A stretch of DNA of 34,999 nt from Gnetum montanum. Lineage: Eukaryota; Streptophyta; Gnetopsida; Gnetales; Gnetaceae. The DNA is taken from assembly GCA_015680685.1 (NCBI GenBank), contig MNCI01033485.1, positions 96,786-131,784 of the forward strand, written 5' to 3'. The position numbers and the translations under genes were made by a program. The notes beneath the pieces were generated by a model that made no database searches, was not told the origin of the DNA, and was given only the letters and a program-made list of their open reading frames with translations. Shown piece after piece: positions 1 through 10,355 of this stretch (its first letter is position 1; every line of letters starts with the position of its first letter).

Positions 1-336
1 GTAAATAACAGGTAATAAATAACAAGTAATAAATCCTATTCCATGCACTGCAAGGTTTATCCACAAAGCTCATCTTTATTGTCGTACACAACTTGCGTTC
101 AGGTACAAAGTTGCTCGAATAAAGATCCATTCACTTGGGGACTCCTACTACGGGCACATGGAAAATATTCTATCTCTGGAGTGATCAAACTGCCATAGTT
201 TCCCTACTTTAAGCTTAGGATGGGAAATAAGGGGAGTGCCACCTCTTATTTATAGATTTGGTGGTGGACCGCGATATCACGTACGCGATATCGCATGGGA
301 TGGGATATCACGGCTTGTGCAAATCACGTCTCATCA
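1..336 (-). mobile_element. LTR fragment, subfamily B, cut by window edge
   Basis: Reads on the minus strand as the U3/R part of an LTR that starts TGATGAGACG at 336 and continues off the left edge. It contains a minus-strand TATA box (CTATAAATAAG, 245-255), the poly(A)-signal stem (72-80 with 118-126) and GATATC-centred palindromes (271-312). It resembles the LTR at 32239-33173 more than the other LTRs. Its U3 end abuts protease-coding sequence directly at 337, with no polypurine tract. It is therefore either a nested element or solo LTR inserted into copy 1, or the 3' LTR of an internally deleted copy. I favour the nested insertion. Confidence 0.8.
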
Positions 337-337
337 A

Positions 338-760
338 TTGGGAAGTCCCCTTTATTATTGTTGACTTCTATTACTAGGAAATCAGCTGGGTATGACCAAC
401 CACACATAGTGGTAAAAATGTCCTCCACAAGTCCCAAAGGGACATCTAATTGAATATTTCTCTTCTTGAGTGGAGGCAGGTTCTAGGCTTTGTACATTTC
501 TTGCAATATCAAGTTGACTCTGGAACCTGAATCAAGAAGAGCCTTACGTGGTTCAGTCCCAGTGACTTGGAGGTAGATTATGGGACTTTTGAGGTTAGAG
601 AGTTTCCTAGGAAGGTGGCCCACCTTTATCCAATCAGTAACGGTATGTGTTAACATAACTATGTGTGTTGAGCTCTGTTGTTGGTTTGAAGGGAGCTCTG
701 AAGCCTTTCTTGATGGAGGAGTGATCATAGACTCAACTACTTGTGCTTGTGAGAGCTTGT
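338..760 (-). pseudogene. Retropepsin-like protease remnant, copy 1
   Basis: The frame ending at 483 contains the aspartic-protease core ALLDSGS, followed by VNLI and EMYKA. D-S-G is the catalytic triad signature of clan AA retropepsins. A TAG stop (483-485) follows EMYKA, exactly as in copies 2 and 3. Past the stop the homology continues to about 338 (NNKGDFPI, as in copy 2) and then ends at the LTR junction, so the IIMGRAWL motif is lost. About 20 bp present in copy 3 (near 20010-20035) is missing here. The family is known to cleave Gag polyproteins; no function is expected from this copy. Confidence 0.75.
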
Positions 761-854
761 TTAGACTATTGGTTCTAAAGAAGGGTATTCTCTTTGTACG
801 GTTGTTAGAACCAGCAGTGGTTTGAAGGTTTACAGCTCTCGTAGCATTACGTTG

Positions 855-1118
855 CTATGGTTGAGTGGGAAGTTCCCCTTGCATTGTTGGAGCGGGTGGT
901 AGTGGAACTATCGATGTAAGAGATGCGGATGGATTCGGAGGATGGTATGCATGTGGAGTATGTCTTCTAGGAGAGGGAGTCTTAAAATACTCTTGAACTT
1001 GGTAGTGCCATTGTAGGGTCATGTGACTAATAGAGTCACTTGGAGAAACCGACTGCTGCACATAATAGCCATATGGATCTGGTTGCCGGTAAGGGTATTG
1101 TTGTCTTGGTGATGGCAT
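855..1118 (-). pseudogene. Pro/Tyr/Gln-rich gag-protease linker, copy 1
   Basis: An open stretch of 87 codons, rich in Pro, Gln, Tyr, Ser and His, with recognisable blocks PHAYHPPNPSA and QGELPTQP. The same blocks occur in copy 2 (12318-12524) and copy 3 (20455-20720), always between the zinc-knuckle-like motif and the protease. I infer a disordered spacer or late-domain-like segment of the Gag-Pro polyprotein. No catalytic motif is seen. Confidence 0.6.
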
Positions 1119-1311
1119 CCCCCATGACTGTGGGTATTGCCACTACTAGTGTTGCTTGATAGGTTGTGATACAGTTCCACTTGGATAGTACATTAATAGT
1201 TGGTGGAACTATCTTGGGTTACCTTCGGGATAACCTTCGGGGTGCCTACTGTTTGTTAAGTCTTGGGTTAAGTGCATACATCCTAGACTCTTGCAGATGT
1301 GAGATTATTGG

Positions 1312-3181
1312 GCAACATCCTTTAGGATGGTCATACTAGCATATCTCACATCCACCGTCATTGTCTGTATCTGAATCCACAACCTCATCGATGATATTCA
1401 TTTTTCCCTTACCCTTGTTCCATGCATGGTTTGAATCTCTCCTCTTTTTCTTATCATGGTTACTACTTCACTCCTTAGACTCCTCTATGATTTTTAAAAC
1501 GGTTTCGTACCTACTGTCTAAGGAGTCCCACATTTGATCTACCTTAGCCGACACTTTGGTTGTTAACTTTTGAAGCAGAAAGGTTTTTCTATTCACGAAC
1601 TCCTTGAGTGGTGACTCATCCTCTTCCACAAAAAATCTTACTCCCCTCTTTCGGAGGGAAGGATCACGGTTATACTCTTCTGCACTTTCTCTTTTCCATA
1701 GCTCCCCTTCTTCTTTTAGCTACTAGCTCCAACAATCTATGAACTTCATGGGATGCAAGTTCTAATAATCTCCCTTGGGCATATGTTCCAAGGGTTCTCC
1801 TAGTTTCGTGTCTTAGCCCATCTACAAGGTGGCGAAGTTGATCCAGTTTTGCGTAGCCATGGCCCGGGCAACGATGTAGCAATGCATAATATCAGCCCAT
1901 GGCAGCATCCAAGGGTTCGTGATCACCCTGCTTCCATCCTTGGATCTGCTTATGCAAGTTGGACACTCTGGAGTACGTCTAATATTTATCGTTAAATAGT
2001 TCTAGCATCTTACTCCACCTTCTAATGGATTCCAACTCTAACGACTGGTACCAACTTTCTGCTTCTTTTATGAGTGTCCTAGGAAACAACTTTAACTTCT
2101 ACTACTCGTTTTCAATATTCTGCAAGGCATATGCATCATGGAATGTCTGTAAGTGATTTTCCAGATTAACATTGTATCCCCCTTCAAATTGTGGGATATT
2201 ATTCATGTCTAGTCTCTTGATCTGACTATCATTTTGGTGCCTTGTAGGTATTCTAACTACCTCTGTAATGTCTAACATACTCCAGGTTGCTATTAGGGGT
2301 TCTTTGTTGTCATTCCTCTCATGGCATCTATGATGCCTACACTGTTCCCTACTTTTCCTTCTACCATGCATTAATTCTCTCGAATGCCCTTGTCCTCTCT
2401 CTCGACTCTCTCGTCAAGGTCTCTCATCTTGCTTACCCTGATCCTCACGGTTGTGCACTTTGTGACTGCATCTTGATGTGAAAGGAGAGGGTGAATGATG
2501 CAATGAAGGGGAAGAAGAAGAGGAACCATCATCATGATGATGCTTCTTACCTTCTCTTCGGTGGTTATGGCCCTGATCGTGATGACAATCCGAATGCCCA
2601 TCCTTATCATGTGTTTGTGTTCCCTCATTGAACACTTGGTGTTCATGGGGATCAAATCCCGGGTTGTGAATCATTGAGTGTAGGTTTTGATACCCCACCT
2701 CCTCACCATCATTAGGAGGGGGAACATCATTTGATGGAGAACCTATTATAATTGGTTCACCATCTCCAATTTCTCTTAAGACGTACAGGACCCCTTTGCC
2801 CTTTAATGATGTATGGTGGCTTTCCTGCCATGAGTCCCTTAAACATTGCACCGTTGTGGGATGGTAATCCCTTGTGTTGTAATCACATGCAACATATTCA
2901 GCGTATAGATGTTTCATGCCTATCTATGCAAGAGCATGAAGGAGCATGTTGGGGACTGCACGATCTAGGGGTAACACTATGTTACCTTGCAAATCTCACC
3001 AACGTAGTTGTTCATCTTGATGGAGGATAAAAGTAAAATTGGGTATATACTCATCGGGATGAGTATATACCACCCGATACTATTGAGGAATTGGTAGTTC
3101 TCGGTTATGTATGTTATGCCACCGACTGTCTCTTGTGTGATCTCTAGGTGGTGAAGTGCTTTTATGAGAAGAAGAAGACAT
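1312..3181 (-). pseudogene. Gag polyprotein remnant, copy 1
   Basis: Starts at an ATG at 3181 (MSSSSHKSTS), the same position relative to the primer site as in the other copies. Visible blocks in order: the hairpin-coding VVYTHPDEYIP (about 3040-3072), DVPPPNDGEEV, a His/Ser/Pro-rich block (HRREGKKHHH), an Arg-rich block (2300-2400), RLDMNNIPQFEGGYN, then the Retrotrans_gag-like core (SWYQSLELES, ELFNDKY, a block around GHGYAK and GLRHETRRTLGTYAQGRL), a coiled-coil-like Glu/Lys region and a C-X2-C-X3-H-X3-C motif (1312-1350) interrupted by TAG. Several stops and frame changes break it. This copy keeps CAG codons at two places where other copies have TAG. Confidence 0.8.
3042..3071 (-). promoter_or_regulatory. 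Conserved gag-start stem-loop, copy 1
   Basis: Perfect 13-bp inverted repeat GGTATATACTCAT / ATGAGTATATACC with a 4-nt spacer, about 110-140 nt inside gag. The equivalent stem occurs in copies 2, 3 and 4. Here the third pair from the start of CTCAT is C-G, while copies 2 and 3 have T-A. I infer an RNA structure (packaging, dimerisation or translation control). Confidence 0.55.
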
Positions 3182-3307
3182 TATTATCTTGTCGGTATGC
3201 TATTGACTGTTGTTTAAATTTTCTTCTGATTAACCCTAAGGGTTCGTTTAATCTTCCCAATGATGTGGATGATTTCCTATATTCTACTTAGCGCACAAAC
3301 AACTTAG

Positions 3308-3325
3308 TCCCTGGCAACAGTGCCT
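3308..3325 (-). promoter_or_regulatory. Primer binding site, tRNA-Asp type, copy 1
   Basis: On the minus strand the 18 nt beginning 1 nt after the 5' LTR read AGGCACTGTTGCCAGGGA. The complement of plant tRNA-Asp(GTC) 3' end is TGGCGCCGTTGCCGGGGA, so four positions differ, mostly CpG-type transitions. Confidence 0.65.
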
Positions 3326-3326
3326 A

Positions 3327-4128
3327 TGATGAGTGGTGAGGTACCCCTACATTCAACCATATGAATACGAGCGTTACACGCGTGATCTAATCAAACTCTG
3401 TAGATTAAGTGCCTACACACCTTATGAAACACCTAAGGTTAATCAATCATTGTCCTCCCAAGCTTACTTGTATTCTTCATGGTTGCATGGTTAAGTAAGC
3501 TTGAGGCATGTGATTTTTATATCTTTTATATTTTTATTGCCTATGCTAACAGAGGAAAGGGTGAAGAGACTAATTAACTAACTTTAACTAACTAAGATTA
3601 AATTAACCTAGCATCAGTATTCACTCCCACTTGCTATTTCACACCTTGAACCAATGCAACGCTATTGGGTTACCAAATGCTATTCGTTACTGGGATTACC
3701 AAGCGTAATGCACGTGCTCGAAGCGGTTGTACTAAATGCACTTAACTATGAGAGTTGAGGGTTGAGAGAGATTAAGTCCTTAAGAAAGTATTTAAAAATT
3801 AATAATAATTAAAGTCTTATTTAGCTTAGTCCATGCACTACAAGGTTTATCCAAAAGTTCATCTTTATTGCCATACAAAATTGTGTGCTCAGGTACAAAA
3901 TTGCTCGAATAAAGATCCGTTCACTTTGGAGCTCCTACTATGGGCACATGGAAATTATTCTAACTCTGGAATGGAAAAATGGCAAGAGTCTGGCTAAGGT
4001 CTAGATCTAGATGGAGAAACAAAGGAGAGCCACCTCTTATTTATAAAACTAGCGGCAAACGGTGATATTGCGTACGTGATATCGCAGGGAAAGACGCAAT
4101 ATCGCGTATACGATATCGCATCCCATCA
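3327..4128 (-). mobile_element. 5' LTR of copy 1
   Basis: 802 bp, TGATG...CATCA ends as read on either strand. It has a minus-strand TATA box (4035-4046), a poly(A)-signal stem (3861-3869 with 3908-3916) and four GATATC/AATATC palindromes near the U3 end (4061-4119). The U3/R half resembles the LTRs of copies 2 and 3. Parts of the U5 side (3327-3560) read closer to the copy 4 LTR, so the LTR is intermediate between the two subfamilies or mosaic. Confidence 0.85.
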
Positions 4129-4215
4129 GTTACATAGTTCAACAAGGTTGACACATACATGAAATCACAAATAGATAAGTATGATAAACATCTTACAAAC
4201 ATTATGGTAGACCAA

Positions 4216-4226
4216 CTCTAATACCA
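4216..4226 (-). promoter_or_regulatory. Primer binding site, initiator tRNA-Met type
   Basis: The minus strand reads GTGTTACA, then TA, then TGGTATTAGAG. LTR ends in -GTGTTACA followed by TGGTATCAGAGC are the standard arrangement for plant gypsy and copia elements primed by initiator tRNA-Met. One C-to-T difference is seen within the 11 nt. It marks the LTR to its right as a 5' LTR on the minus strand. Confidence 0.5.
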
Positions 4227-4229
4227 CTA

Positions 4230-7200
4230 TGTAACACTCTCACCAAACAACCCTAGACTATGTTGATCTTACACTTAGAATTAGCTAATGATTATATTAA
4301 TAAATAGCAATGTGCATAGTCAATCAATAATAACAATAAAAGGAAGTATAAAGCAAAAGCAATTTATAGAAAAAGCATGTTGCACATAACTATTAACTGA
4401 AAAAACACATCTTCTAAGTAACATCACATTAGTCCATGCAAAGTTATCTTATTAGTCTATGAAAAGCATACAAAATGAACTATTTATTCATAATGAAAGG
4501 ATTCCATGTACATATGTCATCATCCAAGTATATAAATTAATACATACATCATACTATGGATCTAACACCATGGATATTCCTACCAAATCCCTAAACAAAA
4601 AAGTCCATCTCATAAATTGAATTATACATGAATATATGAATACATATGGAGATTCATGCTTCATCCCCTTCCATTAGTCTTAATGCTTACTTGTGTCTCT
4701 GACTCCATCACGCGTATAAAACATAGTTAGTTTACACTATGTAGCAAATCTTTATACTTCTCCTACCAAATGGTTTACAAGTAGCATAATGGAGGAGAGG
4801 AAAAAAAATATAGTATCCTACATCAAATGTTAGTCATGTTAATACATCCCATATCATAACACAAATGCATCAAGCATTAAAATAATTAGTAAATTGTAAA
4901 TCCATATTAATATAATCACACAAACTACATTGCATTCCAATGATACCCACACATGCACTTCATTACATGTACTAGATGCAAACATTTCAACATGCACATA
5001 CAATTCCTATGGTAGTTAGCATATTTGTGCTCAGTGTAAAATTTGTGTGAGTTGTCATTAGTACTCACCAAATGCTTATAGGTCTTTTCTAATCTATTAT
5101 TTATACAACTAGTGGTATGGTTTATTAATTTAGGATCTATAAATGTTAGGCTTTTCAAGTTTTTTCCATAGGAATGAACACATTGATGTCACAAACAAAC
5201 CATAGGGATGAACAAACCTATTCTCCCTCACTCCTAGGTTGAGGCCTATTATGGAAGCCTCATTGATGCACCATAGTGTGAGTCAATCTAATAATGCCTC
5301 CAAGGTAACTCACCATGTACGACCCTACTCTTACATCAACCTATATTATGAATAAAATAGTACGTATCATAGCCAAGTTATTAAGTTAAACATACTAATA
5401 TGTAATATATCTTGGGTGTACTTACAGTGCTTAATAAATAAGTTATTTTTAATGTTTTATTATAATCGTAAACAAACTTACTTATTTCATGATAGCACAT
5501 GACTATAAGATCTAAGACAATATGAAATTAGGAAGAAGTACACATATCATGATAAAAAGAGAAAAAGGTAAATGAATAGTAACTTCAATAAAAGATGGTA
5601 ACTAAATAGTAACCTTAGTAAAATAGATATTAACTAGGATAAAGTAAAAATAAAATATGAAAATAAGTGGTAGATAGGATGGAAAAATACTAGAGAACTG
5701 ATATTCTTCTAAAATCTTCTAATGGAGGTGACACATTCCAACCCAGAACAATCCACAATAAATATAGAACTCTCTAGAATTTAAAAAGATCTTTCTCATC
5801 TTAAGCATATAAATACACCCCACCCCTAACTCATGGACACATCAAATAAGATGAGGAAGAGCCATTAGAAAATGGAAAAGAGCATTAGGCCTAGGAGTAT
5901 GAGAGAAAAGTTCTCCAAGAAGATTCCTAAGGTTTGCGTAAGTTTATCTCCTACCCTTGCTCTAATGTAACTAATCTCTTATTTTTGTGTGTATGTGTAT
6001 GAGTGTGTTTCATGCATATGTATACATTTTTGTGCATAACATAAGATTGTTTCACTAGTAATTTGATGATACTTATCTATTGTATGAAGAAACTACTACT
6101 TTGTTTAGTATCTAATTGAAAGACATGGAAGCTTGATTTAGGTGTGGCTTTTTAATTCTATAATTCTTGAGTTGTAAAACCACTATACTCTCTTTTAAGA
6201 TTATTTTATCATAACTAATGAATATTTTTAGAAATGATCAATTATACACAAATAATCCTGATCTTCTCTTAATGTGTGTATGTGTGTAATGTTGATCTTG
6301 TTATGTATTGCTACAATTTAAAAACTATACAACCTTGATTTCTTATACACTTTCTAAAGGGTACGCAAGTAGCCAAGGTCATGGTCTTTGGTGTGGGTAC
6401 CCTTCCTCTTCTAAATAGCTTGATTAAATGAATTATTAGATCACTTCTTGTGAACATTCTATAGATTAGCAAGTATAATTAGTTGTTATAGAAGTAATTT
6501 TTCATTTAATAAATGCTTTATCAATATGATTTTTCTTGAATATTAACTATAAGTATTCATGTGCAATTAAGTATTCCTTCTAATGTTGGGAATCTCATTA
6601 CATAATTTACCTACCATTGACATTTGTGGTTGTGTCGATGACCATAGGCAATCACATCGTATACAAAGTTATGAATAATTAACCTTGTATGATTATGATT
6701 ATGCCTATCATTAGCCTCTATGGTTGTATCAGTAAAGATGAGCTTCCACATATTACACAAAGTTGCAACCAGTGGATTATGTGTTCACCATTGGGCTCTA
6801 TGGTTACACTAGGGGGCTGGGCTTCAAGAAGACATATAGAACTTATACCAATAGAGTTGATAAGTTGTATGAGGTTACTACTACTAAAGAAATTTCTTAT
6901 AATGCTTTTGCTAATAAAGATTGTATATGTTTCCAGTTGCTGGTATGGAATGTAAAGATGGATTTGCTTTTATATTTTGATTGTCTAATAGTCCTATTGG
7001 TGACTCTAGTTTGATTATCTATAGAAGATGTTATATTGGATTTTTTATCTTCTCTTAAGAATCCCCAAAAGAGGCTTCAAATTATGTAGATATGTATGTG
7101 CATGTAAAGGTTGTTTTGTATACTAATTTTTAAATTTAGAATAATTTTTTGTATAGTTTCTAAAAATCAATATTAGTGTTATAAGATCTTAGTTGCTTCT

Positions 7201-7535
7201 TCTTGTGAAGGATTTTATGATCAAAAGGATAGTCAATGAAATTCTTCTTAAGGAGCTATCTTAACCAAAGTAAAAGTAGTAAACTAGTGCAAGGACATTG
7301 ATGATTGCTTAAAAACTTTATGATCATTTTTTTTTTAGTTACAACATTATTATATCTTCTATGATTGTAATGCCCTTTGGTATTAAAAGACTTTGTTCAT
7401 GCATTTACTTTCATCATTAGTTTTAGTTTGAAAACCTTCTTCCCATATGTTAATATTCCTTATTTATTTACATAAATACATTAGTAAAGACATGATTTGG
7501 ATAAATTATGAATTAGATTGAGTTAGGTCATTACA
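4230..7535 (-). mobile_element. Probable long LTR of a Tekay/Del-like gypsy element
   Basis: The block starts TGTAACACTC and ends GGTCATTACA, giving TGTAA/TTACA terminal inverted repeats over about 3.3 kb. Tekay/Del LTRs are known to be this long. The adjoining initiator-Met primer site indicates minus orientation, with the internal region to the left replaced by the insertion of copy 1. No coding sequence is convincing: the small ORFs at 4925-5158 and 6689-7014 match nothing I recognise. A plus-strand TATA-like site at 5806 fits the opposite orientation, so orientation is uncertain. Confidence 0.4.
5806..5815 (+). promoter_or_regulatory. TATA-like element inside the long LTR
   Basis: CATATAAATA is followed by a C-rich stretch and a purine-rich leader (5830-5930), which looks like an LTR promoter and transcript start. 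It points in the direction opposite to that implied by the primer site at 4216-4226. It may be an antisense promoter or fortuitous. Confidence 0.3.
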
Positions 7536-8339
7536 CACCACTAACTAGTCTACACATCTCATGCTACCTCCACCCACAAATCAATCATAAGTAGCTAGTG
7601 CAACATTTTCTATCATAAGACCACATGATATCACCACTAGATACCTAGCTCTCTTAAGCCTCATCACTACATAGTTTTTAGTAATGACACAACATTCACT
7701 TAAATCATGTCACATGTATATAGATCATATGACTAGCAATATGGTATGTCTTATATCATGTAGTAATACATCATGGATGCATAGCTTATTAATACTATAA
7801 TACATAGAAATAGTGATAACATATGACAATTTGTTAACAAACATTAATCAAGAAAAAGCCAAACCATCATACCACAACATATCTCTTTGATAATATAATT
7901 AGAATTCATATGCATATTGATTGTCAATCTCAAGGTTTTCTTATAAAGTCTATTGTGACTGAAAACATTGGTGGCTAAAACACCAAGAGGTTCACAGGTG
8001 CATAGCTTAACCCAAAATCTACAAGAGGGCTTGCTGGAGGTGGATATTGGATGATTTAAATGGTTTTTTCAATTCAATAAGGACTTACTAGATGTAATCG
8101 AGGTGCAGTGTGGTTAACCATGATGCTGATGCGAAATGGTGGTACATGTTTAGGTAATGTCAACAATGTTAATGGTGTTGAGCGTAGTCAAGTTTTTTGA
8201 TGAAAATGAGGGTGTCAACATGTGGGGACTACCACCCATGCATAGTTGTAGGCATGGCTATGCAATGAAATGGTAAAAATGCAAAGAGAAAAAGAAGAAA
8301 AACACCACCCCAAATCGGGTTAAGTGTAGTTAACACCAA
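7536..8339. other. Intergenic, no gene seen
   Basis: AT-rich sequence without a credible reading frame. The right half carries loose matches to the motif AGCGTAGTC that becomes a repeat further right. CACCA at 7536-7540 is the right flank of the long LTR. Confidence 0.5.
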
Positions 8340-9265
8340 AAGGGGTTAGAAGGTACATAGGGTATAATAAGTGCAATGGAGAGCATAGTCACAATCTTGG
8401 AGGTGTCTGGTGACTAAGAGTAATGCTCACCCGGGTGTCTATGTCTACTAGGCTGGCCATCGTGGTGTATCATGGGCTACGGTGTGGCTGTGGTGGGGCT
8501 ATGGTCATCTACAACTTCACCAAATGCTAACCCAAAAATTTTCCAACTCATGATTTGCCCAAAATGCAATCCTAAAAACATTCAAGGTGCAAGGTATTTA
8601 TAGCGTTAGGGTTTGCATGAAATGTGGCATGGTCACCATGTGGTAAAGGAGACGGTTGGGACTATGCTATCACCTAACTATGCTCTCCACTGGGGCTAGT
8701 GATGTTATGCTCTACTATACTCTACCAGACTCTGCAATGCTAAGAGACTATGACTATGCTACCAAGTACATGTATATGTGCCGAGAGGACCACAATGTAC
8801 TTGAAAAAATGTAACTTTAGAGACTATGCCCTAGGACTATGTGTTTCAGTATCTTGTGTGGGGTTGAGCATAGTTACAATTTTGGGAATAGAAAGAATAA
8901 AAAAAAGATGCATTTTTCTAACTAGGCTTGCTGGAGGTGAGTTGGAGCTAAGCTAAACGCTAATGCTACATTGTGGAGGTTTTTGGAGGCTGTTCTGGCT
9001 AACTATGCTTGACTACACTCTAGACTAGGGGAAAGTGTAGTCCCACCAATTAGAAAAATTTTGTAGAAAATAGCCATGTGTTAACTATGCTATCCACAAG
9101 AGGCTAACTACACTCCCAACTAGGGTTGAGCGTAGTCTCAGCACTTGTCAAAACTCATAGAAATTAACTTCTGGTTGACTACACTTGACTATGCTTTGGG
9201 CTAGTGAAGAGCATAGTCTCAACATTTAGAAAAATCTACAAAATTTATGCCTTCATGCTGACTAT
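8340..9265. repeat. Degenerate dyad-containing repeat, left part
   Basis: Diverged copies of a unit with TTGACTAYRCT, 12-15 nt, then AGYRTAGTC and CAACAYTTAGAAAA. In the best units the arms are self-complementary: 9011-9019 with 9034-9042 (GACTACACT/AGTGTAGTC) and 9187-9195 with 9210-9218 (GACTATGCT/AGCATAGTC). The same repeat resumes at 16247, so copy 2 inserted into it. Spacing between units is irregular. Confidence 0.6.
8593..8603 (-). promoter_or_regulatory. TATA-like site on the minus strand
   Basis: The minus strand reads CTATAAATACC, preceded by AACCCTAACG. It resembles an LTR or gene core promoter, but no reading frame follows downstream (8590 down to 8000). Low confidence. Confidence 0.2.
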
Positions 9266-10069
9266 TCATGGAACATGATATCGCATGGGCTGCAATATTG
9301 CATCGGCCCTTGCGATATTGCGTATGCAATATCACAGCCTGTTGCCCGTTCTATAAATAAGAGGTAGTTTTCCCTTGTTTTCCCATCTAGATATAGACCC
9401 TTAGCTAAACTCCGGCAATTCTACCATTCCATAGATAGAATAATTTCCATGTGCGCATAATAGGAGTCTCAAAGTGAATGGATATTTATTCGAGCAAATT
9501 GTACCTGAGCACACATTTGTGTATAGAAATAAAGACGAACTTTCTAATAAACCTTGTAGCATATGGACTAAGCTAAATAGGAATTAATTAGTGTTAAATG
9601 CATAATTTCTTTCTTAGATAATTAATCCTTCTCAACCCTTAACTCTCTTAGTTAAGTGCATTCAGTACAACTGCTTTTGAGTACATGTGGAACACTTGGT
9701 AACCTAGTAACGAGTAGCAGTTAGTAATCCCAGTAGCATTTCACTGGTTCAGGGTGTGCATGGCAAGTGGGAATAGATATTGATGCTAGGACAATTAGAA
9801 CTTAGTTAATTAAAGTTATTCACTTAGTATCTTCACCCTTTCCTCGTAGCATAAGGTGTTAAAAGATAAAAGACATAAAAATCACATGCCTTAAGCTTAC
9901 TTAACCATACAACCGTGACAAATTTAAGTAAGCTTGGGAAGCCAACGATTGATTAACCTTAAGTGTTCCATTAGGGTGCTTAAGAACTTAGTCCTTGGAG
10001 TTTGACTGGATTGTGCATGTAATGCTCGTATTTGTATGGTTGAGTGTAGGGGTACCTCCCCACTCATCA
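9266..10069 (+). mobile_element. 5' LTR of copy 2
   Basis: 804 bp, ending CACTCATCA. The start is mutated from TGATGG to TCATGG. TATA box CTATAAATAA at 9351-9360; poly(A) signal AATAAA at 9528-9533 as the right arm of an inverted repeat whose left arm (9482-9490) has one change. GATATC/AATATT palindromes lie at 9274-9336. Confidence 0.9.
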
Positions 10070-10070
10070 T

Positions 10071-10088
10071 TGGTGCCATTGCCGAGGA
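10071..10088 (+). promoter_or_regulatory. Primer binding site, tRNA-Asp type, copy 2
   Basis: TGGTGCCATTGCCGAGGA starts one base after the LTR. It differs at three positions from the complement of plant tRNA-Asp(GTC) 3' end, all transitions. Confidence 0.8.
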
Positions 10089-10150
10089 CTTAGCTGTTTG
10101 TGTGCTACGTAGAACATAGGAAACCATTCATATTGTTGGAAGCTAGAACG

Positions 10151-10163
10151 AACCCTTAGGGTT
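10151..10163 (+). promoter_or_regulatory. Leader mini-palindrome, copy 2
   Basis: AACCC-TTA-GGGTT lies between the primer site and gag. The same 13 nt occurs on the sense strand of copy 1 (3232-3244) and copy 3 (22974-22986). Copy 4 has AACCT-TC-AGGTT (33256-33267). It could be a dimerisation or packaging element. Confidence 0.35.
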
Positions 10164-10325
10164 GATCAAATGAAAAAATAACATAACGGTAAACAACACA
10201 CCGAGTAAGAGTAAAATGTTTTCTTCTTCAAACAAGAGCACTTCACCGCATAGGGATAACACAAGAGTCAGTCGGCAACACAACACGCATAACCGAAATC
10301 TGCTAGTTCCTCAAAAATTCAGTGT

Positions 10326-10355
10326 GGTATATATTCATTATGATGAATATATACC
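10326..10355 (+). promoter_or_regulatory. Conserved gag-start stem-loop, copy 2
   Basis: Perfect 13-bp stem GGTATATATTCAT / ATGAATATATACC with loop TATG, about 110 nt after the gag ATG. Copy 3 has the same stem with loop CATG. See copies 1 and 4 for the compensatory variant. Confidence 0.6.

Larger units (their letters stand above)
337..4128 (-). mobile_element. Retrotransposon copy 1 (gag-protease, non-autonomous), incomplete
   Basis: Minus-strand copy made of a 5' LTR (3327-4128), tRNA-Asp-type primer site (3308-3325), leader, gag remnant, linker and protease remnant. At 337 the internal sequence stops at an LTR of another subfamily. The roughly 2 kb of 3' non-coding sequence seen in copies 2 and 3 is absent here, or lies outside the window. 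No polymerase or integrase motifs are visible. The immediate right flank is GTTAC (4129-4133), one half of a possible target duplication whose partner is not visible. The copy sits in the leader of an older Tekay-like element. Confidence 0.8.

Noticed and set aside
4925-5158. 77-codon minus-strand ORF inside the long LTR
   Set aside because: AT-rich, no recognisable motif, chance length, and no copy elsewhere in the window.
6689-7014. Two overlapping plus-strand ORFs (88 and 83 codons)
   Set aside because: Overlapping frames of the same LTR sequence with no family resemblance.
8593-8603. Promoter of a real minus-strand gene
   Set aside because: No reading frame or splice structure is visible downstream.
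8340-9265. CRISPR-like array
   Set aside because: Units are irregularly spaced and diverged, in a plant genome with no cas genes.
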